From the NCBI GenBank assembly GCA_049513055.1, contig JBEKWN010000009.1:1-64000 (forward strand): a stretch of DNA of 64,000 bases, written 5' to 3'. The translations under genes and the position numbers were made by a program. Numbering within the stretch: the first letter of the stretch is position 1; each line of letters starts with the position of its first letter. The stretch is from UBA1163 sp049513055 (GTDB lineage: Bacteria > Desulfobacterota > BSN033 > UBA1163). The notes beneath the pieces are model-generated. The model saw nothing but the letters and a program-made list of their open reading frames with translations. It was not told the DNA's origin and did no database searches. Shown one piece after another: positions 15,723 to 24,098 of this stretch.

Positions 15723-18074
15723 ATGGATGATCATTCCCTCAAGCTTTTAGAGTTCTATCATTTATTAGATATCTTGAAACAATATTCCATCTCCCCCTTA
15801 GGTCGAAAACGCTGTGAAGCCTTGAGACCTTCCAAAGACCTTCCTTTGATCCAATCCAGATTAGCCGAGGTGATGGAACTTAAAAAAATCCTGGAAACAG
15901 AGGGAGAAATCCCCCTCAGAGGGTTGAAAGATATTGAGGGAATTTTAAATAAATTAGAAATCGAGGGATCCATTCTTGACGTTCAAGAATTATTAGATAG
16001 TTATCAGCAAATGGTGTTGTGTAAAGGGCTCCGGCGATTCTTCCAAAAGATGGAGAATGTCAAGGCCCCTCATCTTCAGGAGAAGATCTCCAGGCTCTCT
16101 TACCAAAAGGCGTTGGAGAAAGAAATCCTTCAGGCGATCAATACAAAAGGTGAGATTCTCGACCGAGCCAGCCCAGCCCTTTTAGATATCCGCCATCGGC
16201 TGGGAGTGGTTAGAGAAAAAGCAAAGGGAGTGCTCGAGACCCTTCTTCATCAAGAAAACCTTCAGCCAATCTTTCAAGAACACTTCATTACTTTAAGAAA
16301 TGGGCGATATGTTCTTCTCATCAAATCCGATTTCAAAAATCGGCTGGAAGGGATCATTCATGATCAGTCCCAAAGCCGGATGACTTTCTTCTTTGAACCC
16401 CTTCAAGCGGTTGCTCTCAATAATGAGATCAATATCCTCATGGGAGAGGAAAAGGAGGAGGAATATCGAATTCTGGCAGATCTTTCAGATAAGGTCCGAG
16501 AGGAAAGACAAAACTTATGGAATGACTATGAGATATTAGGAGAACTGGACCTCCTCTATGCGATGGCAAAGCTCTCCTTCCAGTTGAAGGGGGTTTCTCC
16601 TCTCTTGAGTGAGGAGGGGAGGATTGAGATGAGGGAGGCCCGGAATCCTCTTCTCATGCTTCAACGTGAAGATCAGGTGGTTCCCATCCACCTCCGGATG
16701 GGAGATAGGATTAGAGTTCTCATCGTGAGTGGAGCGAATGCAGGGGGGAAAACCGTTGCGTTGAAGACATTGGGACTTCTTACCTTGATGGTTCAATCTG
16801 GCCTTCCCATCCCTGTGGCAGAGGGGAGCCAGGTTGGAGTTTTCCAAGACATCTTTGCGGTGATCGGCGATGAACAGAATATCGAAGAAAATCTGAGCAC
16901 CTTCTCTAGCCATCTCCTCCATGTGAACCAAATCTTAGAAAAAGCAGGGCCAAAGTCCCTCGTCCTTTTAGATGAACTGGGAGTGGGAACCCATGCCCAG
17001 GAGGGATGTGCTCTGGCCATGGGTTTTTTGGATCAATTCCGAGAGAGCGGAGCCTCGGTGGTGGTCACCACTCACTTCGATCGGCTCAAGGCTTATGGAT
17101 ACCTTCATCCAGATGTGGAGAATGTGGCTGTTGAGTTTGATGAAGAGACTTTGGAGCCCCAATATACACTCGCCTATGGATCGTCAGGGTTGAGCAATGC
17201 CTTTTTAATTGCTGAGAAACTGGGTATCTCAGAAAAGGTCCTCGAAGCGGCCCATACTTATCAGGATGGGAGTGGTGAGGAAGTGACACGAGCCCTGGAG
17301 ATACTGGAAAGGTTGAAGTCTGATGCGGAAAAAGAGCGACTTGAGTTTTTTAAAGTGAAGGAGGAAGTTGGGCTTGAACGCCAGAGACTGAAAAAAATAG
17401 TGGAGACGATCAAGGAACGGAGACTGGAGGTTTATTCCAAGGCTGAGGAGAAGGCGAGAAAGGCGGTCCAGAAGATAGAAGAAGAGTTGAAGGAATGGGT
17501 TCGTCGCAGAAAAGAGGAAAGGGCCCCTCTGAGTCTTCAGCGTAAAGAACTCCAGGAGATCAAGGAGAAATTTCTCCCATCCATCAGAAAAAAAGGACAT
17601 CGTGCTATATTGAGTGGCTTGAAGGTAGGGGAACGTGTTAGAATTGAGAGCCTTCGAAGCGATGGGATTCTGATGAATGTCGTAGAACCATTGAATCGAG
17701 CAGAGGTATTGACGGATAAGGCCAAAGTTAAAGCCCCCCTCTCTGAGATCGTCCAGGTGACGGAGGAAAAAGAGAAAAAGGAGACAGGGATTCAAAAAGG
17801 CCACCCCCTTTTAAAAGGGGGTGGCGAGGAGCCCTTCTCTGAATTAAATGTCATTGGTCTAACCGTAGAGGATGCCCTTCCAAAGGTCGATAAATTCATC
17901 GATCAAGCCCTCCTCCATGGATTGGAGAAAATTTATATTATTCATGGGGTGGGTTCTGGGAGGTTGCGAAATGCAATCAGTCAATACCTGAATGGACATC
18001 GGGCTGTGAAAAGTTTTTCTCCTGGGGAAACGATGAAGGGTGGTCGTGGGATCACGATCGTGGAATTGAGGTAA
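15723..18074 (+). CDS. mutS2: MutS2 with C-terminal Smr nuclease domain
   Basis: 783 residues: clamp and lever regions (1-310), an ATPase with Walker A SGANAGGKT (about 336) and Walker B SLVLLDELGVGT (about 412), a long coiled coil (510-620), a KOW-like segment (RAILSGLKVGERVRIESLRS) and an Smr domain (from about 707) with the catalytic-type HGVGSGRLR. MutS2 acts on branched DNA and on collided ribosomes. A perfect 26-bp palindrome (17800-17825), translated as GHPLLKGGGE, sits in the linker before Smr. The start has no strong ribosome-binding site. It lacks the mismatch-recognition domain of MutS1, as expected. Confidence 0.95.
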   Translation: MDDHSLKLLEFYHLLDILKQYSISPLGRKRCEALRPSKDLPLIQSRLAEVMELKKILETEGEIPLRGLKDIEGILNKLEIEGSILDVQELLDSYQQMVLCKGLRRFFQKMENVKAPHLQEKISRLSYQKALEKEILQAINTKGEILDRASPALLDIRHRLGVVREKAKGVLETLLHQENLQPIFQEHFITLRNGRYVLLIKSDFKNRLEGIIHDQSQSRMTFFFEPLQAVALNNEINILMGEEKEEEYRILADLSDKVREERQNLWNDYEILGELDLLYAMAKLSFQLKGVSPLLSEEGRIEMREARNPLLMLQREDQVVPIHLRMGDRIRVLIVSGANAGGKTVALKTLGLLTLMVQSGLPIPVAEGSQVGVFQDIFAVIGDEQNIEENLSTFSSHLLHVNQILEKAGPKSLVLLDELGVGTHAQEGCALAMGFLDQFRESGASVVVTTHFDRLKAYGYLHPDVENVAVEFDEETLEPQYTLAYGSSGLSNAFLIAEKLGISEKVLEAAHTYQDGSGEEVTRALEILERLKSDAEKERLEFFKVKEEVGLERQRLKKIVETIKERRLEVYSKAEEKARKAVQKIEEELKEWVRRRKEERAPLSLQRKELQEIKEKFLPSIRKKGHRAILSGLKVGERVRIESLRSDGILMNVVEPLNRAEVLTDKAKVKAPLSEIVQVTEEKEKKETGIQKGHPLLKGGGEEPFSELNVIGLTVEDALPKVDKFIDQALLHGLEKIYIIHGVGSGRLRNAISQYLNGHRAVKSFSPGETMKGGRGITIVELR
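17800..17825. repeat. perfect 26-bp palindrome inside mutS2
   Basis: GCCACCCCCTTTT and its exact inverse AAAAGGGGGTGGC abut at the centre. It lies in frame in the linker between the KOW-like region and the Smr domain. It looks like a palindromic repeat tolerated in coding sequence, similar in kind to the one at the end of the MFS gene. Confidence 0.7.
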
Positions 18075-18275
18075 ACCCCGTTAGAAAAGGCAGGGCTTTG
18101 ACCTCTTCCTCAACAAGAAGCTGAATCGATTTATTATATCATCCCCGCCATAAACCCCGTTAGAAAATACGTGGCTTTCTAACGAGGTAAGGAATTGAAT
18201 CTTCATTAATGTCATCCCCCCATAAACGGAGGGGCTTTCTAACGGGGTAAATGGCAGGGCTTTCTTACGGGGTAA
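18071..18275. repeat. cluster of CCCCGTTAGAAA / TTTCTAACGGGG hairpin repeats
   Basis: Copies or half-copies occur at about 18073, 18152-18189 (a full hairpin: ACCCCGTTAGAAA, 8-base loop, TTTCTAACGAGGT), 18221-18250 and 18251-18275. Some are preceded by ATAAA and followed by GGGGTAA. They fill the whole mutS2-dnaG gap and reach into the first codons called for dnaG. A further copy lies at 60456-60503. Confidence 0.7.
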
Positions 18276-20083
18276 ATCGTTTGGCCATTGGAATTTTATC
18301 TGAAGAGAAGGTTTCGGAAATTCGGGACCGGTCCAGCATTCTGGAAGTCGTCTCAGATTATGTGGCCCTTAAAAAGACTGGAAAAAACTATAAGGGGCTC
18401 TGTCCATTCCATTCTGAAAAGACCCCCTCTTTCATGGTCAATGAGGAAAAACAAATTTTTCACTGTTTTGGCTGCGGGGAAGGAGGAGATGTCTTTACCT
18501 TTTTAATGAAAGTGGGACATTTTTCTTTTCCACAAGCCGTGGAGGAACTGGCAAAACGCTATGGAGTGAAGCTTCCTACCCGTGAACTTTCTGTGACCCA
18601 AAAAAAGGAGATGGCTAAAAGAGAGGTCCTCTTCCAGATCAACCAGATCGCCTCAGAATATTTCCACGATCTCCTGACCAAGCGGCGAGAGGGCGAGGAG
18701 GGAAGGAGGTATTTATCACAAAGGGGGATCAGCCCGGAGGTCATTGCGGAACACCGATTGGGATATTCCATCGACCGTTGGGATGGGTTGGTGCAGCATC
18801 TCCAGGAGAAGAAGGTTTCTCTCGAACTGGCGTGGGAACTGGGTTTGATTTTTCCCAAGAAGAGAGAGGGCTGGTACGATGCTTTTCGAGGGAGAATCCT
18901 CTTTCCCATCTTCGACCTCCATCAACGGGTGGTCGGATTCGGGGGAAGGGTGATTCGAGAAGGACAACCCAAATATCTTAACTCTCCGGAATCGAGTATC
19001 TATCATAAAGGGGAAGTCCTCTATGGGCTCCATGTGGCCAAGCGATATGTTATAGAGAAGGATTGTGTTATCATCGTCGAAGGTTATTTTGATCTGTTAA
19101 CCCTCCACCAATATGGATTGAAGCATAGTGTTGCCACCTTAGGAACAGCACTGACCACACAACATATTCGAACCCTAAAGCGATATACAAAAAATTTGAT
19201 CACCATATTTGATGCAGACCAGGCGGGTATCCAGGCCACCCTTCGCTCCCTTCCTCTCTTTTTAGAAGAGGAAGTGGTAGGAAAGACGATCGCCCTCCCG
19301 CAAGGGGAAGACCCCGACGGGTTTCTAAGAAAAGGAAATTTGGAAGACTTTTGGAAAAGGGCGGAGCGTGCTGTTCCCCTCATCGATTTCTTTTTTGAAC
19401 GGTTGATGAAGACCACTGATGTGAAATCTATCGATGGCAAGGTTAGAGTAGCGAAAGAAGGTGTGGCCCTTCTCGGTAAAATCCCAGATAAGATTCGAAG
19501 AGATTTCTATACGAAGGTTTTAGCGGAGAAGCTGGATGTCAAAGAATCCTTTCTCTATGAGATGCTCCGATCCTCTCCCAAGGAGCCATCCAAGGCAGGA
19601 GAGGATTTAAGAAAGTCATCCTTGGAGAAAACTTTTCCAAAGGCAGAGGAAATGGTGGTCCGTCTCATGATTCACCATCCTGAAGTCATCCCAACCATTT
19701 CGAAGGAGGGTATCCTGAAGGAGTTTGAGAGCCCGATCTTGCAAAAAATAGCTGAGGTTCTGGAAGATCTTTATCAGAGAAAAGGAAGGCTTGACCTGCC
19801 AGAGGCCTTAGCCAATGTTGAGGAAGATCTCAAAGGGAAGTTGTGTGAGTTTGCCTTTCAGGAGAGTGGGCTGGAGGGAGGAGATCGAGGAAAGATCTTA
19901 CAGGACTGTATCCAAAAGATTCGTGAAAAGGGGTTGAAAAAGGAAAAAGGCGAATTGCTCAAGAGGATTAAAGAGGCGGAGAAACAGCAAGAGGAAAAAA
20001 GGCTGGTCCCTCTTTTAAAGGAACGCCAGGAACTGGCCAAGAGGGAGAAGGGCCTTCAAAAAGATAGTTTTCGGAAAGGGTAA
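18251..20083 (+). CDS. dnaG: DNA primase DnaG
   Basis: 610 residues. The CHC2 zinc-binding domain has CPFHSEKTPSF and FHCFGCGEGGD (C51, H54, C72, C75), the RNA-polymerase core contains a Toprim (IIVEGYFDLLTLHQYG near 280, FDADQAG near 322), and a C-terminal helicase-binding region follows. It makes RNA primers on the lagging strand. The true start is uncertain: the ATG at 18251 lies in a repeat copy and adds MAGLSYGVNRLAIG before the usual ILSEEK opening; a TTG at 18281 would give a more typical N-terminus. It is followed 11 bp later by rpoD. Confidence 0.95.
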   Translation: MAGLSYGVNRLAIGILSEEKVSEIRDRSSILEVVSDYVALKKTGKNYKGLCPFHSEKTPSFMVNEEKQIFHCFGCGEGGDVFTFLMKVGHFSFPQAVEELAKRYGVKLPTRELSVTQKKEMAKREVLFQINQIASEYFHDLLTKRREGEEGRRYLSQRGISPEVIAEHRLGYSIDRWDGLVQHLQEKKVSLELAWELGLIFPKKREGWYDAFRGRILFPIFDLHQRVVGFGGRVIREGQPKYLNSPESSIYHKGEVLYGLHVAKRYVIEKDCVIIVEGYFDLLTLHQYGLKHSVATLGTALTTQHIRTLKRYTKNLITIFDADQAGIQATLRSLPLFLEEEVVGKTIALPQGEDPDGFLRKGNLEDFWKRAERAVPLIDFFFERLMKTTDVKSIDGKVRVAKEGVALLGKIPDKIRRDFYTKVLAEKLDVKESFLYEMLRSSPKEPSKAGEDLRKSSLEKTFPKAEEMVVRLMIHHPEVIPTISKEGILKEFESPILQKIAEVLEDLYQRKGRLDLPEALANVEEDLKGKLCEFAFQESGLEGGDRGKILQDCIQKIREKGLKKEKGELLKRIKEAEKQQEEKRLVPLLKERQELAKREKGLQKDSFRKG

Positions 20084-20094
20084 GAGAGAGGTTA

Positions 20095-21891
20095 ATGGCG
20101 AAGGGAGGAAAGATCAAAGAGGTTGAGCAGCAATTGATTAATATGGAAGGGGAGAAGGGATTTCTGACCTTCGATGAGACGAATGATATCCCTCCCAATG
20201 ATATCGTCTCCTCTGATCAGATTGATGATGTCCTCATGATGTTCGACGAAATGGACATCGATGTGGTGGATGATCTCCAGGGATTGAAAGTGGAGGAAGA
20301 GAAGGCCGTGGAGAAGGAAGAGGAGGAAGGCGATGGATTGGAGATGGAGACCTTTGGCAGGGCCACAGACCCCGTCCGGATGTATCTCCGCGAGATGGGA
20401 TCGGTTTCTCTCCTTACCCGAGAAGGAGAAGTGGAGATTGCTAAAAGAATTGAAAGCGGTAAAAAAGAAGTGCTGAGCGTCGTCTTGAACTGTCCCATGG
20501 CGGTTAAAGAGGTCATCAATCTAAGCAATTCAATTAAGGCTGGAAAGGTGGAGATCCGGGAAGTGACCAATGAAATCGACGAGGAGGAGGCCAGTTTTGA
20601 GGAAGAACAGATCCAGAAGAAAAAGATTTTAGAACTCATCGAGAAGATTAAGCGAAAAGATGAAGACCTTCGAGGACTCCTGAAAGGGAAGGCCGTGTCG
20701 AAGAGAAAGGTTCAGAAACAGATTAAGAAGAAACAAAAGGAGATGAAGAAAAAACAGAAGGGGATTAAAAAGAAACAAGAAGAGATCAGAAAGAAGCGAG
20801 AAGAGATCCTGGAATTTTTCCACCAGATGAATCTGAGGGACACTCAGATTCATAAGATCGTTCAGAAGATGAAACAGATGCTGAACCGGGTGGACAAAGG
20901 GGAAAACGAAATCAAGAAGATTGAAGATAAGTGGGGGATTTTTGTTCAGGAGGCGCGGACCTATCTGAAGAAGTTGAAGGCAAGGAGTGTGAGTGAGAAG
21001 AAACTTCTTCGAACCCGAAAATTGAGTAAAGTCGATCTCCAAGAAATTTCCCGAGTGGCAATTATTGTCCAAAGGAAGATCCACAAGGTGGAAACTGAAT
21101 GTGGTCTAACCGCGGACAAGTTGGCCACAGCGGTCAAGGCCATTGTGGAAGGGGAGACCAAAGCCAAGGAGGCCAAGAGTGAACTGGTGAAGGCGAACCT
21201 GAGGCTGGTCGTCTCCATTGCCAAAAAATATACCAATCGCGGGCTTCAATTCTTAGACCTCATTCAGGAAGGGAATATTGGGTTAATGAAAGCGGTGGAT
21301 AAATTTGAATACCAACGAGGTTATAAATTTAGTACCTATGCGACCTGGTGGATCCGACAAGCCATCACACGAGCCATTGCTGATCAGGCGCGGACCATCC
21401 GGATCCCCGTTCACATGATCGAGACGATCAATAAATTGATCCGGACCTCCAGATACCTTGTCCAGGAGATTGGAAGAGAGCCCACTCCTGAAGAGATTGC
21501 TGAGAAAATGGATATGGCTTTGGATAAGGTGAGGAAGGTGTTGAAGATTGCCAAAGAGCCCATCTCCCTTGAAACACCCATCGGTGAGGAGGAAGATAGC
21601 CACTTGGGGGATTTCATCGAAGACAAAGCAGTCATCTCCCCTCAGGAGGCTGTGATCAGCGCCAATTTATCAGAACAAACTCAAAAGGTCCTTGCCAGTC
21701 TCACCCCCCGAGAGGAGAAGGTTTTGAGGATGCGGTTTGGAATTGGGGAAAAATATGACCATACGTTGGAAGAGGTGGGACAGGATTTTGATGTCACCCG
21801 GGAAAGAATCCGACAGATCGAAGCAAAGGCATTGAGGAAATTACGACATCCCAGCCGGGCAAAAAAGTTGAAAAGTTTCCTTGAAACTTAA
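20095..21891 (+). CDS. rpoD: RNA polymerase primary sigma factor (sigma-70)
   Basis: 598 residues: region 1.1 (acidic, about 20-85), region 1.2 DPVRMYLREMGSVSLLTREG, a long non-conserved region, region 2 (LRLVVSIAKKYTNRGLQFLD, then YKFSTYATWWIRQAITRAIA for -10 recognition and melting), region 3, and region 4 (RMRFGIGEKYDHTLEEVG ... VTRERIRQIEAKALRKLR), which binds -35. Between residues about 200 and 240 lies an extreme Lys/Gln/Glu repeat (KKKQKEMKKKQKGIKKKQEE) predicted as a coiled coil, unusual even for the variable region. AGAGAGG precedes the ATG. The order dnaG-rpoD is standard. Confidence 0.97.
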   Translation: MAKGGKIKEVEQQLINMEGEKGFLTFDETNDIPPNDIVSSDQIDDVLMMFDEMDIDVVDDLQGLKVEEEKAVEKEEEEGDGLEMETFGRATDPVRMYLREMGSVSLLTREGEVEIAKRIESGKKEVLSVVLNCPMAVKEVINLSNSIKAGKVEIREVTNEIDEEEASFEEEQIQKKKILELIEKIKRKDEDLRGLLKGKAVSKRKVQKQIKKKQKEMKKKQKGIKKKQEEIRKKREEILEFFHQMNLRDTQIHKIVQKMKQMLNRVDKGENEIKKIEDKWGIFVQEARTYLKKLKARSVSEKKLLRTRKLSKVDLQEISRVAIIVQRKIHKVETECGLTADKLATAVKAIVEGETKAKEAKSELVKANLRLVVSIAKKYTNRGLQFLDLIQEGNIGLMKAVDKFEYQRGYKFSTYATWWIRQAITRAIADQARTIRIPVHMIETINKLIRTSRYLVQEIGREPTPEEIAEKMDMALDKVRKVLKIAKEPISLETPIGEEEDSHLGDFIEDKAVISPQEAVISANLSEQTQKVLASLTPREEKVLRMRFGIGEKYDHTLEEVGQDFDVTRERIRQIEAKALRKLRHPSRAKKLKSFLET

Positions 21892-21913
21892 TAATTTCAG
21901 AGAGATTAGTTCG

Positions 21914-21932
21914 CCTGCCTGCCGCAGGCAGG
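21914..21932. repeat. CCTGCCTG / CAGGCAGG palindrome after rpoD
   Basis: A perfect 8-bp stem with a 3-base loop lies 23 bp after the rpoD stop and has no T-tract. It belongs to the same CCTGCC-type palindrome family as 10266 and 27026, and may end or protect the rpoD transcript. Confidence 0.55.
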
Positions 21933-21968
21933 GAGTTCTTAGTTTTAAACTCTAAACTCAATGCAGGG

Positions 21969-21996
21969 TTGACACCCTTGGGGGATAACATATAAT
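21969..21996 (+). promoter_or_regulatory. consensus sigma-70 promoter of the tRNA gene
   Basis: A perfect TTGACA (21969-21974), 16-bp spacer and perfect TATAAT (21991-21996) end 7 bp before the tRNA 5' end. This is as expected for a strong stable-RNA promoter. Confidence 0.85.
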
Positions 21997-22003
21997 AAGG
22001 ATA

Positions 22004-22079
22004 GGGCCCATAGCTCAGCTGGAAGAGCCACCGGCTCATAACCGGTAGGTCCCTGGTTCGAACCCAGGTGGGCCCACCA
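22004..22079 (+). tRNA. tRNA with CAT anticodon (elongator Met or lysidine-type Ile2)
   Basis: 76 nt with encoded CCA. The acceptor stem GGGCCCA/TGGGCCC is fully paired (so it is not an initiator). The D-arm is AGCTCAGCTGG, the anticodon arm ACCGG-CTCATAA-CCGGT has CAT at 22037-22039, and the T-arm is CCTGG-TTCGAAC-CCAGG. The sequence alone does not separate Met from Ile2; a tilS-dependent Ile2 is possible. Confidence 0.92.
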
Positions 22080-22148
22080 GGAAAGAGGAAAATTTCTTAT
22101 GCACTCCTTGTGGATAAAAGAAAGGATGCTCCGTGAGTGTGGACGGGA

Positions 22149-22187
22149 CAAGAAGAGTGCACTCCTTTGGTGCACTCTTCTTGTTTG
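22149..22187 (+). terminator. intrinsic terminator after the tRNA
   Basis: CAAGAAGAGTGCAC pairs perfectly with GTGCACTCTTCTTG across a TCCTTTG loop and is followed by TTTG. A 14-bp stem downstream of the tRNA is consistent with its terminator, although the T-run is short. Confidence 0.65.
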
Positions 22188-22242
22188 GGGACAAACCATT
22201 TAAGATTTATTCCTGCAAAATTTGTCAGATAGGAGGGGACTG

Positions 22243-22962
22243 TTGAGGGAACAATTAGAATTGGTTTGGGAACTTCAAAAAATTGATCTTGAGCTGAAGA
22301 GTATTAAGGAAGAAAAAGATCGGTATCCCAAAGAGATGAAAAAGTTGGATGAAAAACAGAAGATCGAGAAGGAGAGGATTCAGAAGGAGAAAGAAAAGGT
22401 CGAATCCTTAGAGAAGACACGGAGGCAGAAAGAGGGGCATCTCAACTTGGAGCAAGAAAAAATCAAGCGGGCAGAAGGAAAGATGTCTGAAGTGAAGACC
22501 AACAAAGAGTATCAGGCCCTCCTCAGCGAAATCGATGCCATCAAGGAAGCGAACAGCCGGTTGGAAGAAGAGATCCTCCAAGTGATGGATGAAATCGACG
22601 AGCTCAAGAAGGATCTCTTAAAAAGGGAAAAGGAAGTGGGGGTTACCTTGGAAAAGATTGAAGTGGAGCGAAAAAAGCTTCAGGAAAAGATGGCCCATGA
22701 CGAGAAGGCCTGGAACGAACAGATGGAACGAAGGGAGGTCCTTTCTAAACAGATCGAATCCAAACTGTTCAAACTCTATAATACTTTGAAGGAAAAAAGA
22801 CAGGGGGTGGGTGTGGTCAGCGCGAAGAATGAGACCTGCCAAGGCTGTTTTGTAAACGTTCCCCCTCAAATGTTCATCGAGGTTCAAAAAAACAATGCCC
22901 TCATTCGGTGTCCCAACTGTAATCGAATTCTCTATTGGGATGGAGATCGAAATACAAAATGA
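22243..22962 (+). CDS. coiled-coil protein with C-terminal C4 zinc ribbon (DUF164-type)
   Basis: 239 residues from a TTG preceded by AGGAGGGGAC (a TTG 21 bases upstream would swallow this site). Two long antiparallel coiled coils (about 10-180) are followed by a zinc ribbon: TCQGCFVNVPPQ, then IRCPNCNRILYWD (two CxxC pairs). This architecture is the widespread family once called DUF164 or CT398-like, thought to act as a nucleic-acid- or sigma-factor-associated scaffold. Its stop overlaps the rnhA start by ATGA, so the two are coupled, an arrangement common in deltaproteobacteria. Confidence 0.88.
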   Translation: MREQLELVWELQKIDLELKSIKEEKDRYPKEMKKLDEKQKIEKERIQKEKEKVESLEKTRRQKEGHLNLEQEKIKRAEGKMSEVKTNKEYQALLSEIDAIKEANSRLEEEILQVMDEIDELKKDLLKREKEVGVTLEKIEVERKKLQEKMAHDEKAWNEQMERREVLSKQIESKLFKLYNTLKEKRQGVGVVSAKNETCQGCFVNVPPQMFIEVQKNNALIRCPNCNRILYWDGDRNTK

Positions 22963-23435
22963 AATCCTTGGGGCGAGAAGATCGATTGATCATTTATATT
23001 GATGGGGCCTCCAGAGGAAATCCAGGAAGGGCAGGGGCGGGGATTTGGATTACGAATGGAGAAGGGAGAAAAATTTCGGAGGTGAGCCGATATCTCGGCA
23101 CCAAGACGAATAATGAGGCAGAATATTGGGCCCTTCTTTTAGGACTGAGGGAGGCAAAGCGATTGGGGGGGGAGGCCCTCCAAATCTTCACGGATTCAGA
23201 ATTAGTCGAAAGACAAATTAAAGGGGTCTATCGCGTGAAGGATTTAAATTTAAAGGTCCTCCACAAAACAGTGCTCCAGAATTTAAAAACATTTTCATCC
23301 TTTGAAATCGAATCCATCCCAAGGGAAGGAAATAAAGAAGCAGACCGTTTGGCGAACCAGGCGATCCAGAGGAGGATTTCAAAGGAAAAAGGAAAGGAGG
23401 GGAGTCGAAGGGGAACAGATGGTCGCTCCTCCTGA
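22959..23435 (+). CDS. rnhA: ribonuclease HI
   Basis: 158 residues from the ATG in the ATGA overlap. The catalytic carboxylates are visible: IIYIDGASRGNPGRAGAGIW (first Asp), NNEAEYWALLLGL (Glu), IFTDSELVERQIKGVYRV (Asp) and REGNKEADRLANQA (final Asp). It degrades the RNA strand of RNA-DNA hybrids. The type resembles the shorter Bacillus/archaeal-like RNase HI rather than E. coli RnhA. The rnpB RNA follows immediately after its stop. Confidence 0.92.
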   Translation: MKSLGREDRLIIYIDGASRGNPGRAGAGIWITNGEGRKISEVSRYLGTKTNNEAEYWALLLGLREAKRLGGEALQIFTDSELVERQIKGVYRVKDLNLKVLHKTVLQNLKTFSSFEIESIPREGNKEADRLANQAIQRRISKEKGKEGSRRGTDGRSS

Positions 23436-23901
23436 GATCACGCGAAGCGGGAAACCAGGAGGGGAGGAAAGTCCGAGCTCCGCAGGGCAGGGTGGTCCGT
23501 AATACGGACTGTCCCGGAATTCTGCAGGGCAGAATTCCGGGGTAAGGAGAGTGCCACAGAAAACATACCGTCCTGTGAAATAGGCGTAACTACCATTTCG
23601 TAGGATAAGGGTGAAAAGGTGAGGTAAGAGCTCACCAGTACCCTGAGCGATTGGGGTAGCTAGGTAAACCCCACCTGGAGCAAGACCAAATAGGTTCCGC
23701 TTCCCCCCGCCGCAGGCGGGGGGATAAGAAAAGCCCATTCAAATTTGTTCCGAGGCAATTGCATCGGGACAAAGGCGGGACGGGTGAGGTCGCTTGAGAC
23801 CTTGAGCAATCAAGGCCCTAGATAAATGACCATCCTCCCGATTCCCGCTGAAAAGCGGGATCGGGATGACAGAACTCGGCTTATGGTCCCCTTCGAAGAT
23901 C
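23436..23901 (+). ncRNA. rnpB: RNase P RNA (class A)
   Basis: All core blocks of the bacterial A-type RNA are present in order: GAGGAAAGTCCGAGCTCC (CR-I), AGGGTGAAAAGGTGAGGTAA (P8-P9 area), GGTAAACCCCACCTGGAGCA, AGACCAAATAGG (CR-IV), CCCTAGATAAATGACC (CR-V) and the tail ACAGAACTCGGCTTATGG. The ends pair as P1 (GATC..GCGAAG with CTTCGAAGATC). It processes tRNA 5' ends. At 466 nt it is long; a 9-bp GC palindrome (23703-23723) enlarges one variable arm. It begins right at the rnhA stop and is followed by CCCCCTTTTT. Confidence 0.95.
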
Positions 23902-23954
23902 CCCCTTTTTCATTTACTATTCTGAGGCCGGGTAGAATACATTTTTGCTATCGG

Positions 23955-24076
23955 TCCTAAATTCGAAGCACTCAATTCGAAACAAGCACGAATGTTCAAA
24001 ATACGAATGACCCAAATAAAAAGTTTAGAATTTTGATATTTGAAATTTGAATTTGTTTCGAGCTTCGATATTAGGA
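23955..24076. repeat. 122-bp AT-rich inverted-repeat element
   Basis: Ends TCCTAAATTCGAAGC and GCTTCGATATTAGGA are inverted, and interior segments (TCGAAACAA / TTTGTTTCGA) extend the pairing. The sequence is built from ATTCGAA-type words, as seen in dispersed repeats of several uncultured lineages. It creates a spurious minus-strand ORF (23910-24116). Confidence 0.65.
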
Positions 24077-24098
24077 TTTCGAATTTTAAATAAACTTT

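Noticed and set aside
18071..18275. CRISPR array
   Set aside because: The repeats are palindromic, unequal in spacing and only three to four copies; no cas genes nearby.
23379..23738. Minus-strand and + strand ORFs over rnpB
   Set aside because: They lie inside the RNase P RNA, which explains the sequence fully.
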